From NCBI GenBank assembly GCA_041664345.1, contig JBAYKX010000012.1, forward strand, positions 1 to 64,000: DNA of 64,000 bases, written 5' to 3'. The DNA comes from GWE2-40-63 sp041664345 (GTDB taxonomy: Bacteria; Bacteroidota; Bacteroidia; Bacteroidales; SZUA-534). Below, in pieces: positions 52,505-61,108 of this stretch. The notes beneath the pieces were generated by a model. It ran no database searches and had not been told where the DNA came from. It worked only from the letters and a program-made list of their open reading frames with translations. Position 1 is the stretch's first letter. Each line of letters begins with the position of its first letter. The translations under genes and the position numbers were made by a program.

Positions 52505-55093
52505 ATGAAAAAAGGGATTATACTGTTTTACCTGATACTTGCCTTGCTAACAACAGCAAAACCGCAAGATTATTCAGGTTATACCCGTTGTGCCGAGCAA
52601 GATTCCCTGGCCTTGATAGCTTTCTACAATGCCACTGACGGCCCCAACTGGACTTCCAATTCGGCTGCTGATTTTTCAACGGCCTATCTGTCCGACGATG
52701 TGCTTACCTACTATACGGTTGATTATCCCAATGCCGGTTTGGGTAAATGGCTCGAAGGACCTGTAAAAAACTGGTTTGGAGTAACCCTTGCCAAGCGGCA
52801 AATTGGTAACACTACCGATTCAGCCTGGCGGGTAATCCATTTGCATCCCACACTAAGTAGGCGTTCGGCCGGAGAGAATAAACTGGCGGGTTATGTTCCA
52901 AAGGAAGTGGGTTTGTTAACAGCCTTAGAATGGTTTAAAGTAAATGGAAACGTTGGTTTGAAAAACACCGAGTTACCCGACGAATTATATCAACCAACCA
53001 TTCTGGCTTTTGATTTTGAAGGAGCCTTTTTTTCTGGAATCCTAAGCAGTGCTTTACGCAATTGTACTAACTTAAAATATCCCAATTTCCGCGATAATTA
53101 TTTCGACAGCATACCCGTAATTGATTTTATTACCGATCCCTGGGCTTCGTTATGGGTTTACCGAAACCAAATTTCATGGACCACCCTGGAGCCTACGGTA
53201 GCATATATGGTTGATAAAGGTTATTCGTATGAAGCCTGCGATCAGCATGATGTAGGCCGGGCATCTGAAATTGTGGTTGCATCAGGCGGTAGTATAACAC
53301 TAACATGCAACGATGCCGGAACACAGGGAACCTGTACTTGGTATAAAAAGGGTTTTAATACCTACATGACGGGTACCACTTATACCGATAACAATGTTAC
53401 TGCCAGCGATACAGGCAATTATACCGTGGTTGTGGCTAACGAGTATATCCGATTAAACGATGGCAACGCCGACTATGTGAATACTTTTACCAAACCCATT
53501 CATGTTACATTTGTTCCTTCGGTTCCGGTGGTTAAAAAGGTCGTTTCCTCTTATAGCGGTAACACAATTTCACTCACCATCAGCAAACCGATGGCTATCC
53601 CAGTATTAGCTCAAACCTCTGAATTTTCAGTAAGCAAAAATGGCAACCCGGTTACTGTTACTGGAATAAGCCGTACCGGTCGGTTGAATAATACCATCAA
53701 TCTCGAATTAGAAGCATCAATTTTGAAAGATGATGTGGTAACCCTTTCATATACCAAAGGTACCGTGGTTGATGTTAATGGCGGTGCGTTAGATTCATTC
53801 ACAGCAAAGGCGGTAACAAATATCGCCCGTGAAACCCCAACTATTTTATCAGCCATTACCAATGCTAACGGGGAAAGTATAATTCTGGAGTTTGACCAAT
53901 TTATAGATCCCGCCACATTTAATGCCAGTAATTTTACAGTTACGGCCAACACAGAGGTTAATGTTACCGGGATAACCCTAATAAATGGAGATATCAACAC
54001 GAACATCTCCAAAAAAATTGCCATCAACCTCGATGGGGCTTTTAACAGTACCGACATTATTTCGGTAACCTACCAAAAAGGCAATTTAACAGCTTTGTAC
54101 GGAGCGGCTCTCCAATCATTCTCTGATTTTGTGGTGGAAAATATTGTGAGCGAAAACAAGGTTTCAATGAACTTAAAAGTAGTTGATGGTACCAGTATGA
54201 TTGGCCAAGTGGTTGTTAAAGGCGATATGATGAACCTACCCTTCCCGCTTTTCGATGATGGCACCAATGGCGATGAAGTGTCAGGCGATCACACGTGGAC
54301 CATAAATTTACTGTTGAACGATGGCAGTTACGATTGGGAAGTGTATAACCGCACAGTAACCATTACCTACGATACGGTTGCAAGCACTGATCCAATTACC
54401 GGGGTCATTACCTATACCATTACGCCGGTGCAAAACAACAGCGATTCATTGATAAGCGGTACTGCAAACCTCAACCTGATCGTTTCTTACGCCCAAGGTT
54501 CGGTAACTGGCGATACCGTATATAATTACCGGACCAATTCGGTAACAATGATCCTGGACATGAAAGAATACTTGGCTGCCAATGCAGTGCAAGCTATTGA
54601 ACCCTATATGATGGGAATTAACGATGATTGGGGTACTGGTATGTTAATGAAAGCAACAGACCAAAATCATCCTGATTCCAGCTACATAGCTACAGCAAAA
54701 GGATATTTGCCTGGTGAAACCGTAACATTCAATTTCAGGAACGGCAACACTTGGGAAAATAGCACCCCAGCAAAACGGTCGCATACCGTTGTTGCTACCG
54801 ATACCATATTCTGTACTTTTGGACAATTAACCGGCATTCCCGGAAATTCCCAAACCGCAGAAAAAATAAGCATTTATCCAAACCCAGTGGCCAATGGCTA
54901 CCTCTGGATACGGTTGCCTAATAATGAAGCTATCAAAGAAGTAACACTCTATACAATTTTTGGACAGAAAGTTTTTGCTATCCAAAATGCTGCCTCACCG
55001 GTGGAAGTAACATCGCTGAAACCCGGAATATACTTTTTACAGATAACCGATGGTTCCGGAAGCAAATTCCAAAGCCGATTTATTAAAGAATAA
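52505..55093 (+). CDS. LRR/Ig/SwmB multidomain protein with T9SS sorting domain
   Basis: An 862-residue secreted protein. After a signal peptide, leucine-rich-type repeats (about 30-235: DSLALIAFYNATDGPNWTS, GYVPKEVGLLTALEWFKVNGN), an Ig-like domain (235-330), two SwmB-like strand sets (about 345-545: VVSSYSGNTISLTISKPM, LSAITNANGESIILEFDQ), a CBM20-like beta region (KGDMMNLPFPLFDDG...YDWEVYNR) and a T9SS C-terminal domain from about 785 (ISIYPNPVANGYLWIRLPNN). Likely exported to the surface by T9SS to bind carbohydrate or host material. Begins 6 bases after the preceding gene. Confidence 0.82.
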   Translation: MKKGIILFYLILALLTTAKPQDYSGYTRCAEQDSLALIAFYNATDGPNWTSNSAADFSTAYLSDDVLTYYTVDYPNAGLGKWLEGPVKNWFGVTLAKRQIGNTTDSAWRVIHLHPTLSRRSAGENKLAGYVPKEVGLLTALEWFKVNGNVGLKNTELPDELYQPTILAFDFEGAFFSGILSSALRNCTNLKYPNFRDNYFDSIPVIDFITDPWASLWVYRNQISWTTLEPTVAYMVDKGYSYEACDQHDVGRASEIVVASGGSITLTCNDAGTQGTCTWYKKGFNTYMTGTTYTDNNVTASDTGNYTVVVANEYIRLNDGNADYVNTFTKPIHVTFVPSVPVVKKVVSSYSGNTISLTISKPMAIPVLAQTSEFSVSKNGNPVTVTGISRTGRLNNTINLELEASILKDDVVTLSYTKGTVVDVNGGALDSFTAKAVTNIARETPTILSAITNANGESIILEFDQFIDPATFNASNFTVTANTEVNVTGITLINGDINTNISKKIAINLDGAFNSTDIISVTYQKGNLTALYGAALQSFSDFVVENIVSENKVSMNLKVVDGTSMIGQVVVKGDMMNLPFPLFDDGTNGDEVSGDHTWTINLLLNDGSYDWEVYNRTVTITYDTVASTDPITGVITYTITPVQNNSDSLISGTANLNLIVSYAQGSVTGDTVYNYRTNSVTMILDMKEYLAANAVQAIEPYMMGINDDWGTGMLMKATDQNHPDSSYIATAKGYLPGETVTFNFRNGNTWENSTPAKRSHTVVATDTIFCTFGQLTGIPGNSQTAEKISIYPNPVANGYLWIRLPNNEAIKEVTLYTIFGQKVFAIQNAASPVEVTSLKPGIYFLQITDGSGSKFQSRFIKE

Positions 55094-55124
55094 TTGTTCA
55101 AATGTTTAATTAATAATTACTTGT

Positions 55125-58100
55125 ATGAAAAAAACCATTTTACTACTACTTGCAATTTGCCTTTTACCCGGGTTTTCAGGGTTGAAAGCTCAGGTTCAGG
55201 CAACGGATTCCCTGGCCTTAGTGGCTATTTACAATGCCGGCGATGGCCCTAACTGGACCAGTGCCACCAATTGGCTTACCGGGCCGGTAAATACCTGGCA
55301 ATATGTTACCGTAACCGGTGACAGAGTTACTCAACTAACTATTAACCAAGCCAACATGGGGGGTACCCTTTCTCCAGCTATTGGCCAGTTAACAGAACTT
55401 ACCCGTTTCGAAATCCAGGATGCCCCAAACCTTACCGGGCCAGTTCCTGCCGAATTATGGAACTGTACCAAAATTACAAGGTTGCAAATCAAATTCACCG
55501 GAATGACCGGTCAAATGCCATCGGCAGGTTTAGCAAACATGACCGCCTTGGGTGAAATCAATTTCCAACAAACCTACTTGGGTGGAACCATTCCTGCGGA
55601 AGTTTTCAATTTACCGGCACTGTCAAAAGCATATCTACACGAAAGCAATTTTACAGGTTCTGTTCCAACAACAGTAGCCAATGCCACCCAACTTACCCGT
55701 TTGTATCTGCAAAGCAATAAATTGGTAGGTCCTTTAACATTTGTAAATATTAAAAATGCTTCGGCAAAGGTTCAAATTGCAGGAAACTTTTTTACTTATG
55801 CCGATGTAAAACAATATCACGACTCGGCGGCTAATTACTCCCTTTCCGACGATTATCAGTTAGCCAAAGAAATAACAACTATTGATGCCCCATTGAATAC
55901 AGAATACACCCTCGATGGAACAGTTACCGGGGCCGAGGCTTATGCGTGGTTTAAAGAAGGTTTAAGTACCGTTTTGTCAACCGATCCTACATATCAGGTT
56001 TCGGCTACTGCCTTAGATGCAGAAGGCACTTACACTTGTAAGGCACAATCATCGCTGGTTGCTCATTTCGATATCCGTTCTATCTACAAAATCACATTGA
56101 ATGTTACCGATCGCCAACGCGACTCGTTAGCTTTGGTAGCTATTTACAATGCCGGCGATGGGGCCAACTGGACCTCGGCCACAAACTGGTTAACGGGTTC
56201 AATTGATACCTGGCAATATGTAACATTTGCCAATGGTAGGGTTACTGAGCTTACCATTAACCAAGCCAACATGGGAGGCACTCTTTCTCCAGCCATTGGT
56301 GAGTTAACTGAACTTACCCGCTTCGAAATCCAGGATGCTCCAAACCTTACCGGCCCCGTTCCTGCCGAATTATGGAATTGCACCAAAATTGGCAGGTTAC
56401 AAATCAAATATACCGGAATGACCGGCCAAATGCCATCGGCAGGTTTAGAAAACATGACCTCGATGTATGAAATAAACTTTCAGCAAACCTACCTGGGTGG
56501 AACCATTCCTGCCGAAGTATTTAATTTGCCTGCACTTACCAAGGCATATTTGCACGAAAGCAACTTTACCGGTGCTGTGCCTGCAACCGTTGCCGATGCT
56601 ACCCAATTGGAGCGTTTGTATCTGCAAAGCAATAAACTGGAAGGTCCTTTAACTTTTGTAAATATTAAGAACACAGCAGCAAAAGTTCAGTTAACCGGTA
56701 ACTTCTTCACTTTTGCAGATGTAAAACAATATCATGACTCATTAGCAAATTACACCTTTAGTGATGATTACCAATATGCCAAAGAAAATGTAGTAGCCGT
56801 TCTTGCTGAAGGTTCAGAATATTCGTTAACCGGAACAACTACAGGTGGCGAGGCTTATGCCTGGTTTAAAGACGAAGCAACCACCCCAATCTCAACTGAA
56901 GATACCTTGGTTATTTCCGATTTCGGTTTCGATGATGAAGGAACATACATTTGCAAGGCTCAATCGTCGTTGGTGGCTAATTTCGACATCCGTTCCGTTT
57001 ACGAACTGTCGTTGAATTATACAGATCTCCAACGCGACTCATTGGCCTTAGTTGATATTTATAACGCAGGCGATGGAGCAAATTGGATCAATGCTACCAA
57101 CTGGCTCACAGGAGAAGTAAGCACATGGGCTGGTGTAGTTGTTTCTGGTGGTAGAGTTACCGAGCTTTCTACTGAAGGCATGAACATGGGTGGCACACTT
57201 TCCCCATCAATTGGTATGCTTACCGCATTAACCTCACTAAAAATAATGGGTCTTGAAAATCCTGTAACCATTGCGCCGGTAAGCGGTTCAATTCCTGTTG
57301 AAATATGGAACCTGACCAATCTGAAAAAGCTACAGATTAAATTCACCAAAATTACCGGTGGTATCCCTGCGGGAATCGAAAGCATGGTAAATCTGAGCGA
57401 AATCAACTTCCAACAGACTTATTTGGGAGGAACCATTCCTGCAGAAGTATTTAACTTACCCGCTCTTAAAAAAGCGTACCTGCACGAAAGCAACTTTACC
57501 GGTGCCGTTCCAGCAACAGTTGCAAATGCTACCCAATTGGAACGTTTGTATCTGCAAAGCAATAAATTAGAAGGTCCATTGGCTTTTGTAAATATTAAAA
57601 ACACAGCCGCCAAAGTTCAATTAACTGGTAACTTCTTCGCTTTTGCCGATGTAAAACAATACCACGACTCTGCAACTAATTATACCTTTAGCGACGACTA
57701 TCAGTATGCACAGGAGGCCCAAAACTTCAGTCTGACTGAAGGCGACGAAGTGACATTTGAATTATATGTACCTAATGGCGAGGCTTACGCTTGGTTCTAT
57801 AACGATGAGGCAACTCCAATTTCGGGCGATACTGTTTATGCCATTTCATCGGTATTACCTACCGATACAGGAGTGTATGTTTGTAAAGTACAAAGTAGTT
57901 TAGTAGCCAACTTCGACATCCGTGCCAAATTCACTATTGATACAGTTATTGCCGTAGCGAAAGTTCCTGCATTTGTATCGGGAGCCTCAAACGAAGCTGG
58001 TACAGTTATATCATTGGTTTTCGATTTTGAATTGGCCAATCCTACAGCAGAAGCCGCCAGCTTTACCTTTAAAGAAGGCGATGTAACCAGTCCTGTTACT

Positions 58101-58523
58101 GCGGTTAGCCTAAACAGCACCGATGCTAAAACCATTGAGTTGACTTTGGAATCGAAAATTGTAAATGAGTCTTCTGCATTGACCATTACATATACACCGG
58201 GAGCCTTAGTTGGAACCACCGGAGGTGTTGTAGAAGCTTTTGGTCCAGTTAGCGTAACCAACAACTTGATCAACTCAATTAAAGATGCCAAAATTGTAGC
58301 CAAAATCTACCCAAATCCTTGCGACAACTACCTTAAAGTTGAAAGCAAAGAAACAATGGAAGCAGTTACAATTATTGACATCACGGGACAAACCGTTTGG
58401 ATGCAAAACAACATAAATGAAAATTCATTGGTTATTGAGACATTAAATTTGAATTCAGGTATTTATTTCGTAAAAGTTAAATGCGCTGATTCAATGTATG
58501 TTCAAAAGATAACTAAAAAGTAG
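55125..58523 (+). CDS. Triple LRR-Ig repeat protein with T9SS sorting domain
   Basis: A 1132-residue secreted protein. After the signal peptide three near-identical units begin at residues 28, 333 and 638 (exactly 305 apart). Each opens DSLALVxIYNAGDG, holds LRR-type steps (GGTLSPAIGQLTELTRFEIQ, GGTIPAEVFNLPAL) and ends in an Ig-like segment (AYAWF, GTYTCKAQSSLV). A SwmB-like domain (about 945-1045) and a T9SS C-terminal domain (YPNPCDNYLKVESKETMEAV to the end) follow. Paralogous to the upstream gene. Surface display and binding are inferred; no enzyme motif. Confidence 0.82.
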   Translation: MKKTILLLLAICLLPGFSGLKAQVQATDSLALVAIYNAGDGPNWTSATNWLTGPVNTWQYVTVTGDRVTQLTINQANMGGTLSPAIGQLTELTRFEIQDAPNLTGPVPAELWNCTKITRLQIKFTGMTGQMPSAGLANMTALGEINFQQTYLGGTIPAEVFNLPALSKAYLHESNFTGSVPTTVANATQLTRLYLQSNKLVGPLTFVNIKNASAKVQIAGNFFTYADVKQYHDSAANYSLSDDYQLAKEITTIDAPLNTEYTLDGTVTGAEAYAWFKEGLSTVLSTDPTYQVSATALDAEGTYTCKAQSSLVAHFDIRSIYKITLNVTDRQRDSLALVAIYNAGDGANWTSATNWLTGSIDTWQYVTFANGRVTELTINQANMGGTLSPAIGELTELTRFEIQDAPNLTGPVPAELWNCTKIGRLQIKYTGMTGQMPSAGLENMTSMYEINFQQTYLGGTIPAEVFNLPALTKAYLHESNFTGAVPATVADATQLERLYLQSNKLEGPLTFVNIKNTAAKVQLTGNFFTFADVKQYHDSLANYTFSDDYQYAKENVVAVLAEGSEYSLTGTTTGGEAYAWFKDEATTPISTEDTLVISDFGFDDEGTYICKAQSSLVANFDIRSVYELSLNYTDLQRDSLALVDIYNAGDGANWINATNWLTGEVSTWAGVVVSGGRVTELSTEGMNMGGTLSPSIGMLTALTSLKIMGLENPVTIAPVSGSIPVEIWNLTNLKKLQIKFTKITGGIPAGIESMVNLSEINFQQTYLGGTIPAEVFNLPALKKAYLHESNFTGAVPATVANATQLERLYLQSNKLEGPLAFVNIKNTAAKVQLTGNFFAFADVKQYHDSATNYTFSDDYQYAQEAQNFSLTEGDEVTFELYVPNGEAYAWFYNDEATPISGDTVYAISSVLPTDTGVYVCKVQSSLVANFDIRAKFTIDTVIAVAKVPAFVSGASNEAGTVISLVFDFELANPTAEAASFTFKEGDVTSPVTAVSLNSTDAKTIELTLESKIVNESSALTITYTPGALVGTTGGVVEAFGPVSVTNNLINSIKDAKIVAKIYPNPCDNYLKVESKETMEAVTIIDITGQTVWMQNNINENSLVIETLNLNSGIYFVKVKCADSMYVQKITKK
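55206..57950 (+). repeat. Three 915-bp tandem coding repeats
   Basis: Units start at 55206, 56121 and 57036, each 915 bases apart. Long nucleotide blocks are almost identical, for example around the DNA for 'LYLQSNKL' and 'VKQYHDS'. The third unit differs mainly in its early LRR steps. Confidence 0.85.
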
Positions 58524-58550
58524 TTTTAGTAGTAGGTAAATTTTCTCATT

Positions 58551-58587
58551 GAAAAGAGATGCAAAATTTGCATCTCTTTTCTTTTTC
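58551..58587 (+). terminator. Strong Rho-independent terminator
   Basis: GAAAAGAGATGCAAA and its near-perfect complement pair over 58551-58581 around a very small centre, then a T-rich tail. It ends the susC-to-LRR transcript, so the PAP2 gene needs its own promoter. Confidence 0.9.
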
Positions 58588-58601
58588 AAAGTTTTATCAG
58601 C

Positions 58602-58682
58602 AAGTCACGGTGTGACTTATTGATTAAAAGGCACTTATTAAATCTGTCTAGGTTATTTTAATTAAAGAGTCACACCGTGACT
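58602..58682. repeat. Inverted pair of near-palindromic 15-mers
   Basis: AGTCACGGTGTGACT (58603-58617) and AGTCACACCGTGACT (58668-58682) are exact reverse complements 50 bases apart, and each is nearly palindromic itself. The remainder of the 58524-58940 gap holds the terminator just before and no recognisable gene. Confidence 0.55.
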
Positions 58683-58940
58683 ATCAGTAGGTTATCTTTT
58701 TATCTTCGGATTTAAGGAAATACAATAGAATTTCAAAAAATCAAACCGTATATTCGACAAAATCACAATTATCGACCATAAAAAAATGCAACAATGATAA
58801 TTTCTTTCTTTACAGGATTACTTTTCGCAGTCACCGTTAAAAAATAATATGGAATGAGTAATTCCCCCTATCACGAGTACTCGGGAGGGGCCGGCTGGGG
58901 TTAACTATGTGACCTTTATCTAAAAAATAAAAATAAACAG

Positions 58941-61061
58941 ATGAAACATATTATTAAACTTTTTGGCATTTATTTTTTTATAGTTTCGCTTGGCATAGCG
59001 GGTTGTAATACCCCATCGGCTAAGGAAAAATCACAAATTGATGAAAACGAATTTATTGTCGAATTGCCGCAAGTATCCTATCCACTACCCGCAGTGGATC
59101 ATATTTCAAACAATAGCAATCCGGAAAAGGCAAACAGTATTAACCATAATCCACTTGTTTATCTGCTTCGCGGTATAAATGATATTTGGAAAGGAACAAC
59201 CGATGCCTATCAAATTGCTTCAACACAAAATGGGCCTGGAAGCACTGACTACGAAGAAGGAAATCCAATTATTGATTCAGTTATTTGGCGTGAGAATATT
59301 CAATATGTGTTAAAAGTAACCCGAAACAGAACTGATGAAGAGGCAATTCATGCTTATTTGGATGAAAACAGGGCGAAGTATTACAGTGTAATTGATGGTT
59401 TTGGCCCGCTAACCGAGGAATATGTAAAATATTCGGGAGCTTATGTTGATTTACCCTATATTGAAAGCGCCCAGGTTTTAGAAGATGTTCATTATCAATG
59501 CAATTATAACGACCATCCAAAATTTGCGGGCGACGAAAACAGTCCATTGGGGCCAGTTGTTAGGCTTAACCGTGATTTTAGAAACGGAAACTCAAGCTCA
59601 AATTGGGTAAAATACCTGTATTCAACACCAAGGCCATGGCGTATGAACGATACAGGAGCTGTTAATTTTTTAGGAACAACCTACAATCCTGTTACCCAAA
59701 AACCAACCTATCGTTGCGTTGATAACGAAGGCAAAGAAACATTTAAAATATTTGACAACTACGAAAGCAGTGTAAAAATAATTCCCGGCTTGGTATGTTC
59801 CAGAAGGGCCCACGACTTTATTTACGACGACAACAACCCCTCGTCCAACGATCTTTATACCAATACCACCGACAACAAAAGAGTGGACAACGCTTATCCA
59901 AGCGGACATACCAATGCCGCTTTTCTTTCAGCATTAGCTTATGCCTATGCCTTTCCCGAACGTTTTCCGGAAATGGTTTACCGAGGAGCGTTGCTGGGCG
60001 AAAACCGTATTGTTGCCGGAATGCACTCGCCTGTTGATGTTATTGGAGGAAAAATAATGGCCCTTACGCTGGCATGCTCGGCTTTAAATGAGGATTTAGT
60101 TTTGAAAAATGCCGAAAAAGCAGTGGAAACCATGTACCATTTCTTTGGTGCCAAAGCCGATAGCCAAAACATAAGTTTGTACGATTATGCCCATCGGGAA
60201 ATTGAAAACCCCAAAGGATATACAAATGGAGAATATGTGAATGTGCATGTTTTCAACAACAATTTTTACGACAATAAAGCACTGATAAAGAAACAATATC
60301 GCGAATGGCTGACCTACGGATTTACCCAAGACACTACAAAAGCCCATCAGGAACCCATTGTCCCCAAAGGTGCTGAGGCAATATTAAAATCCCGGTTTCC
60401 CTATTTAAGCGACAATCAAAGGCGGGCCGTTTTATATACAACCGAAATTCCTTCGGGCTATAAAATACTCGACAAAACCAACGGTTGGGGACGAATTGAT
60501 TTACTTGCCGCTTCCGATGGCTATGGATCGTTTATTGGTTCAGTAAATGTGAATATGGATGCATCGCTGGGCAGGTTTAATGCATCGGACACCTGGGGAA
60601 ATGGTATCGATGGTGAAGGTTATTTGACTAAAAGAGGCACAGGAAAACTGATACTTACCGGAAATAACAAATATAGCGGAGGAACTACGATACAAGGGGG
60701 AATTTTGGCCACAAATTCAGAAACAGCATTGGGAAAGGGCGATGTGCTTATCGAGAAAGAAGGTCAGATCGAAGTGAACCAATCCCTAACAGTAAAAGGT
60801 AATTTTATGCAAAATGGCGGTACCCTTCAGGTGAACATTAATTCCGGGAATATTACTCAAATTAGGGTTGAAGGACAGGTGAAATTAGCGAATAGCACAT
60901 TGCTTGTCCATTTTAATAGCGATATTGTACCGGTGGCAAAAGATACGGTAGCAATCATTCAGGGCAGTAAAATTTCAGGAAATTTTGAAATTCTGAAAGC
61001 AAACGGATATGAATTATCACAAGTGGAGATTGGTAATGTTCTTTATGTTGTAGTCGAGTAG
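58941..61061 (+). CDS. PAP2-type acid phosphatase lipoprotein with autotransporter-associated repeat
   Basis: A 706-residue lipoprotein (lipobox GIAGC). The catalytic part shows all three PAP2 motifs: K224-x6-R231-P232, PSGH at 320-323 and R356-x5-His362-x3-Asp366, the set of class A non-specific acid phosphatases and vanadium haloperoxidases. A linker about residues 400-550 leads to a C-terminal region with GTGKLILTGNNKYSGGTTIQ, the autotransporter-associated (PATR) beta-helix repeat. It should remove phosphate from an organic phosphate at the outer surface or periplasm. Pairing of PAP2 with PATR in a lipoprotein is unusual. Confidence 0.8.
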   Translation: MKHIIKLFGIYFFIVSLGIAGCNTPSAKEKSQIDENEFIVELPQVSYPLPAVDHISNNSNPEKANSINHNPLVYLLRGINDIWKGTTDAYQIASTQNGPGSTDYEEGNPIIDSVIWRENIQYVLKVTRNRTDEEAIHAYLDENRAKYYSVIDGFGPLTEEYVKYSGAYVDLPYIESAQVLEDVHYQCNYNDHPKFAGDENSPLGPVVRLNRDFRNGNSSSNWVKYLYSTPRPWRMNDTGAVNFLGTTYNPVTQKPTYRCVDNEGKETFKIFDNYESSVKIIPGLVCSRRAHDFIYDDNNPSSNDLYTNTTDNKRVDNAYPSGHTNAAFLSALAYAYAFPERFPEMVYRGALLGENRIVAGMHSPVDVIGGKIMALTLACSALNEDLVLKNAEKAVETMYHFFGAKADSQNISLYDYAHREIENPKGYTNGEYVNVHVFNNNFYDNKALIKKQYREWLTYGFTQDTTKAHQEPIVPKGAEAILKSRFPYLSDNQRRAVLYTTEIPSGYKILDKTNGWGRIDLLAASDGYGSFIGSVNVNMDASLGRFNASDTWGNGIDGEGYLTKRGTGKLILTGNNKYSGGTTIQGGILATNSETALGKGDVLIEKEGQIEVNQSLTVKGNFMQNGGTLQVNINSGNITQIRVEGQVKLANSTLLVHFNSDIVPVAKDTVAIIQGSKISGNFEILKANGYELSQVEIGNVLYVVVE

Positions 61062-61108
61062 TTTTGTTTACGGCTATTATGAGAGATAAACCCCAAAAAT
61101 TTTTAAAG

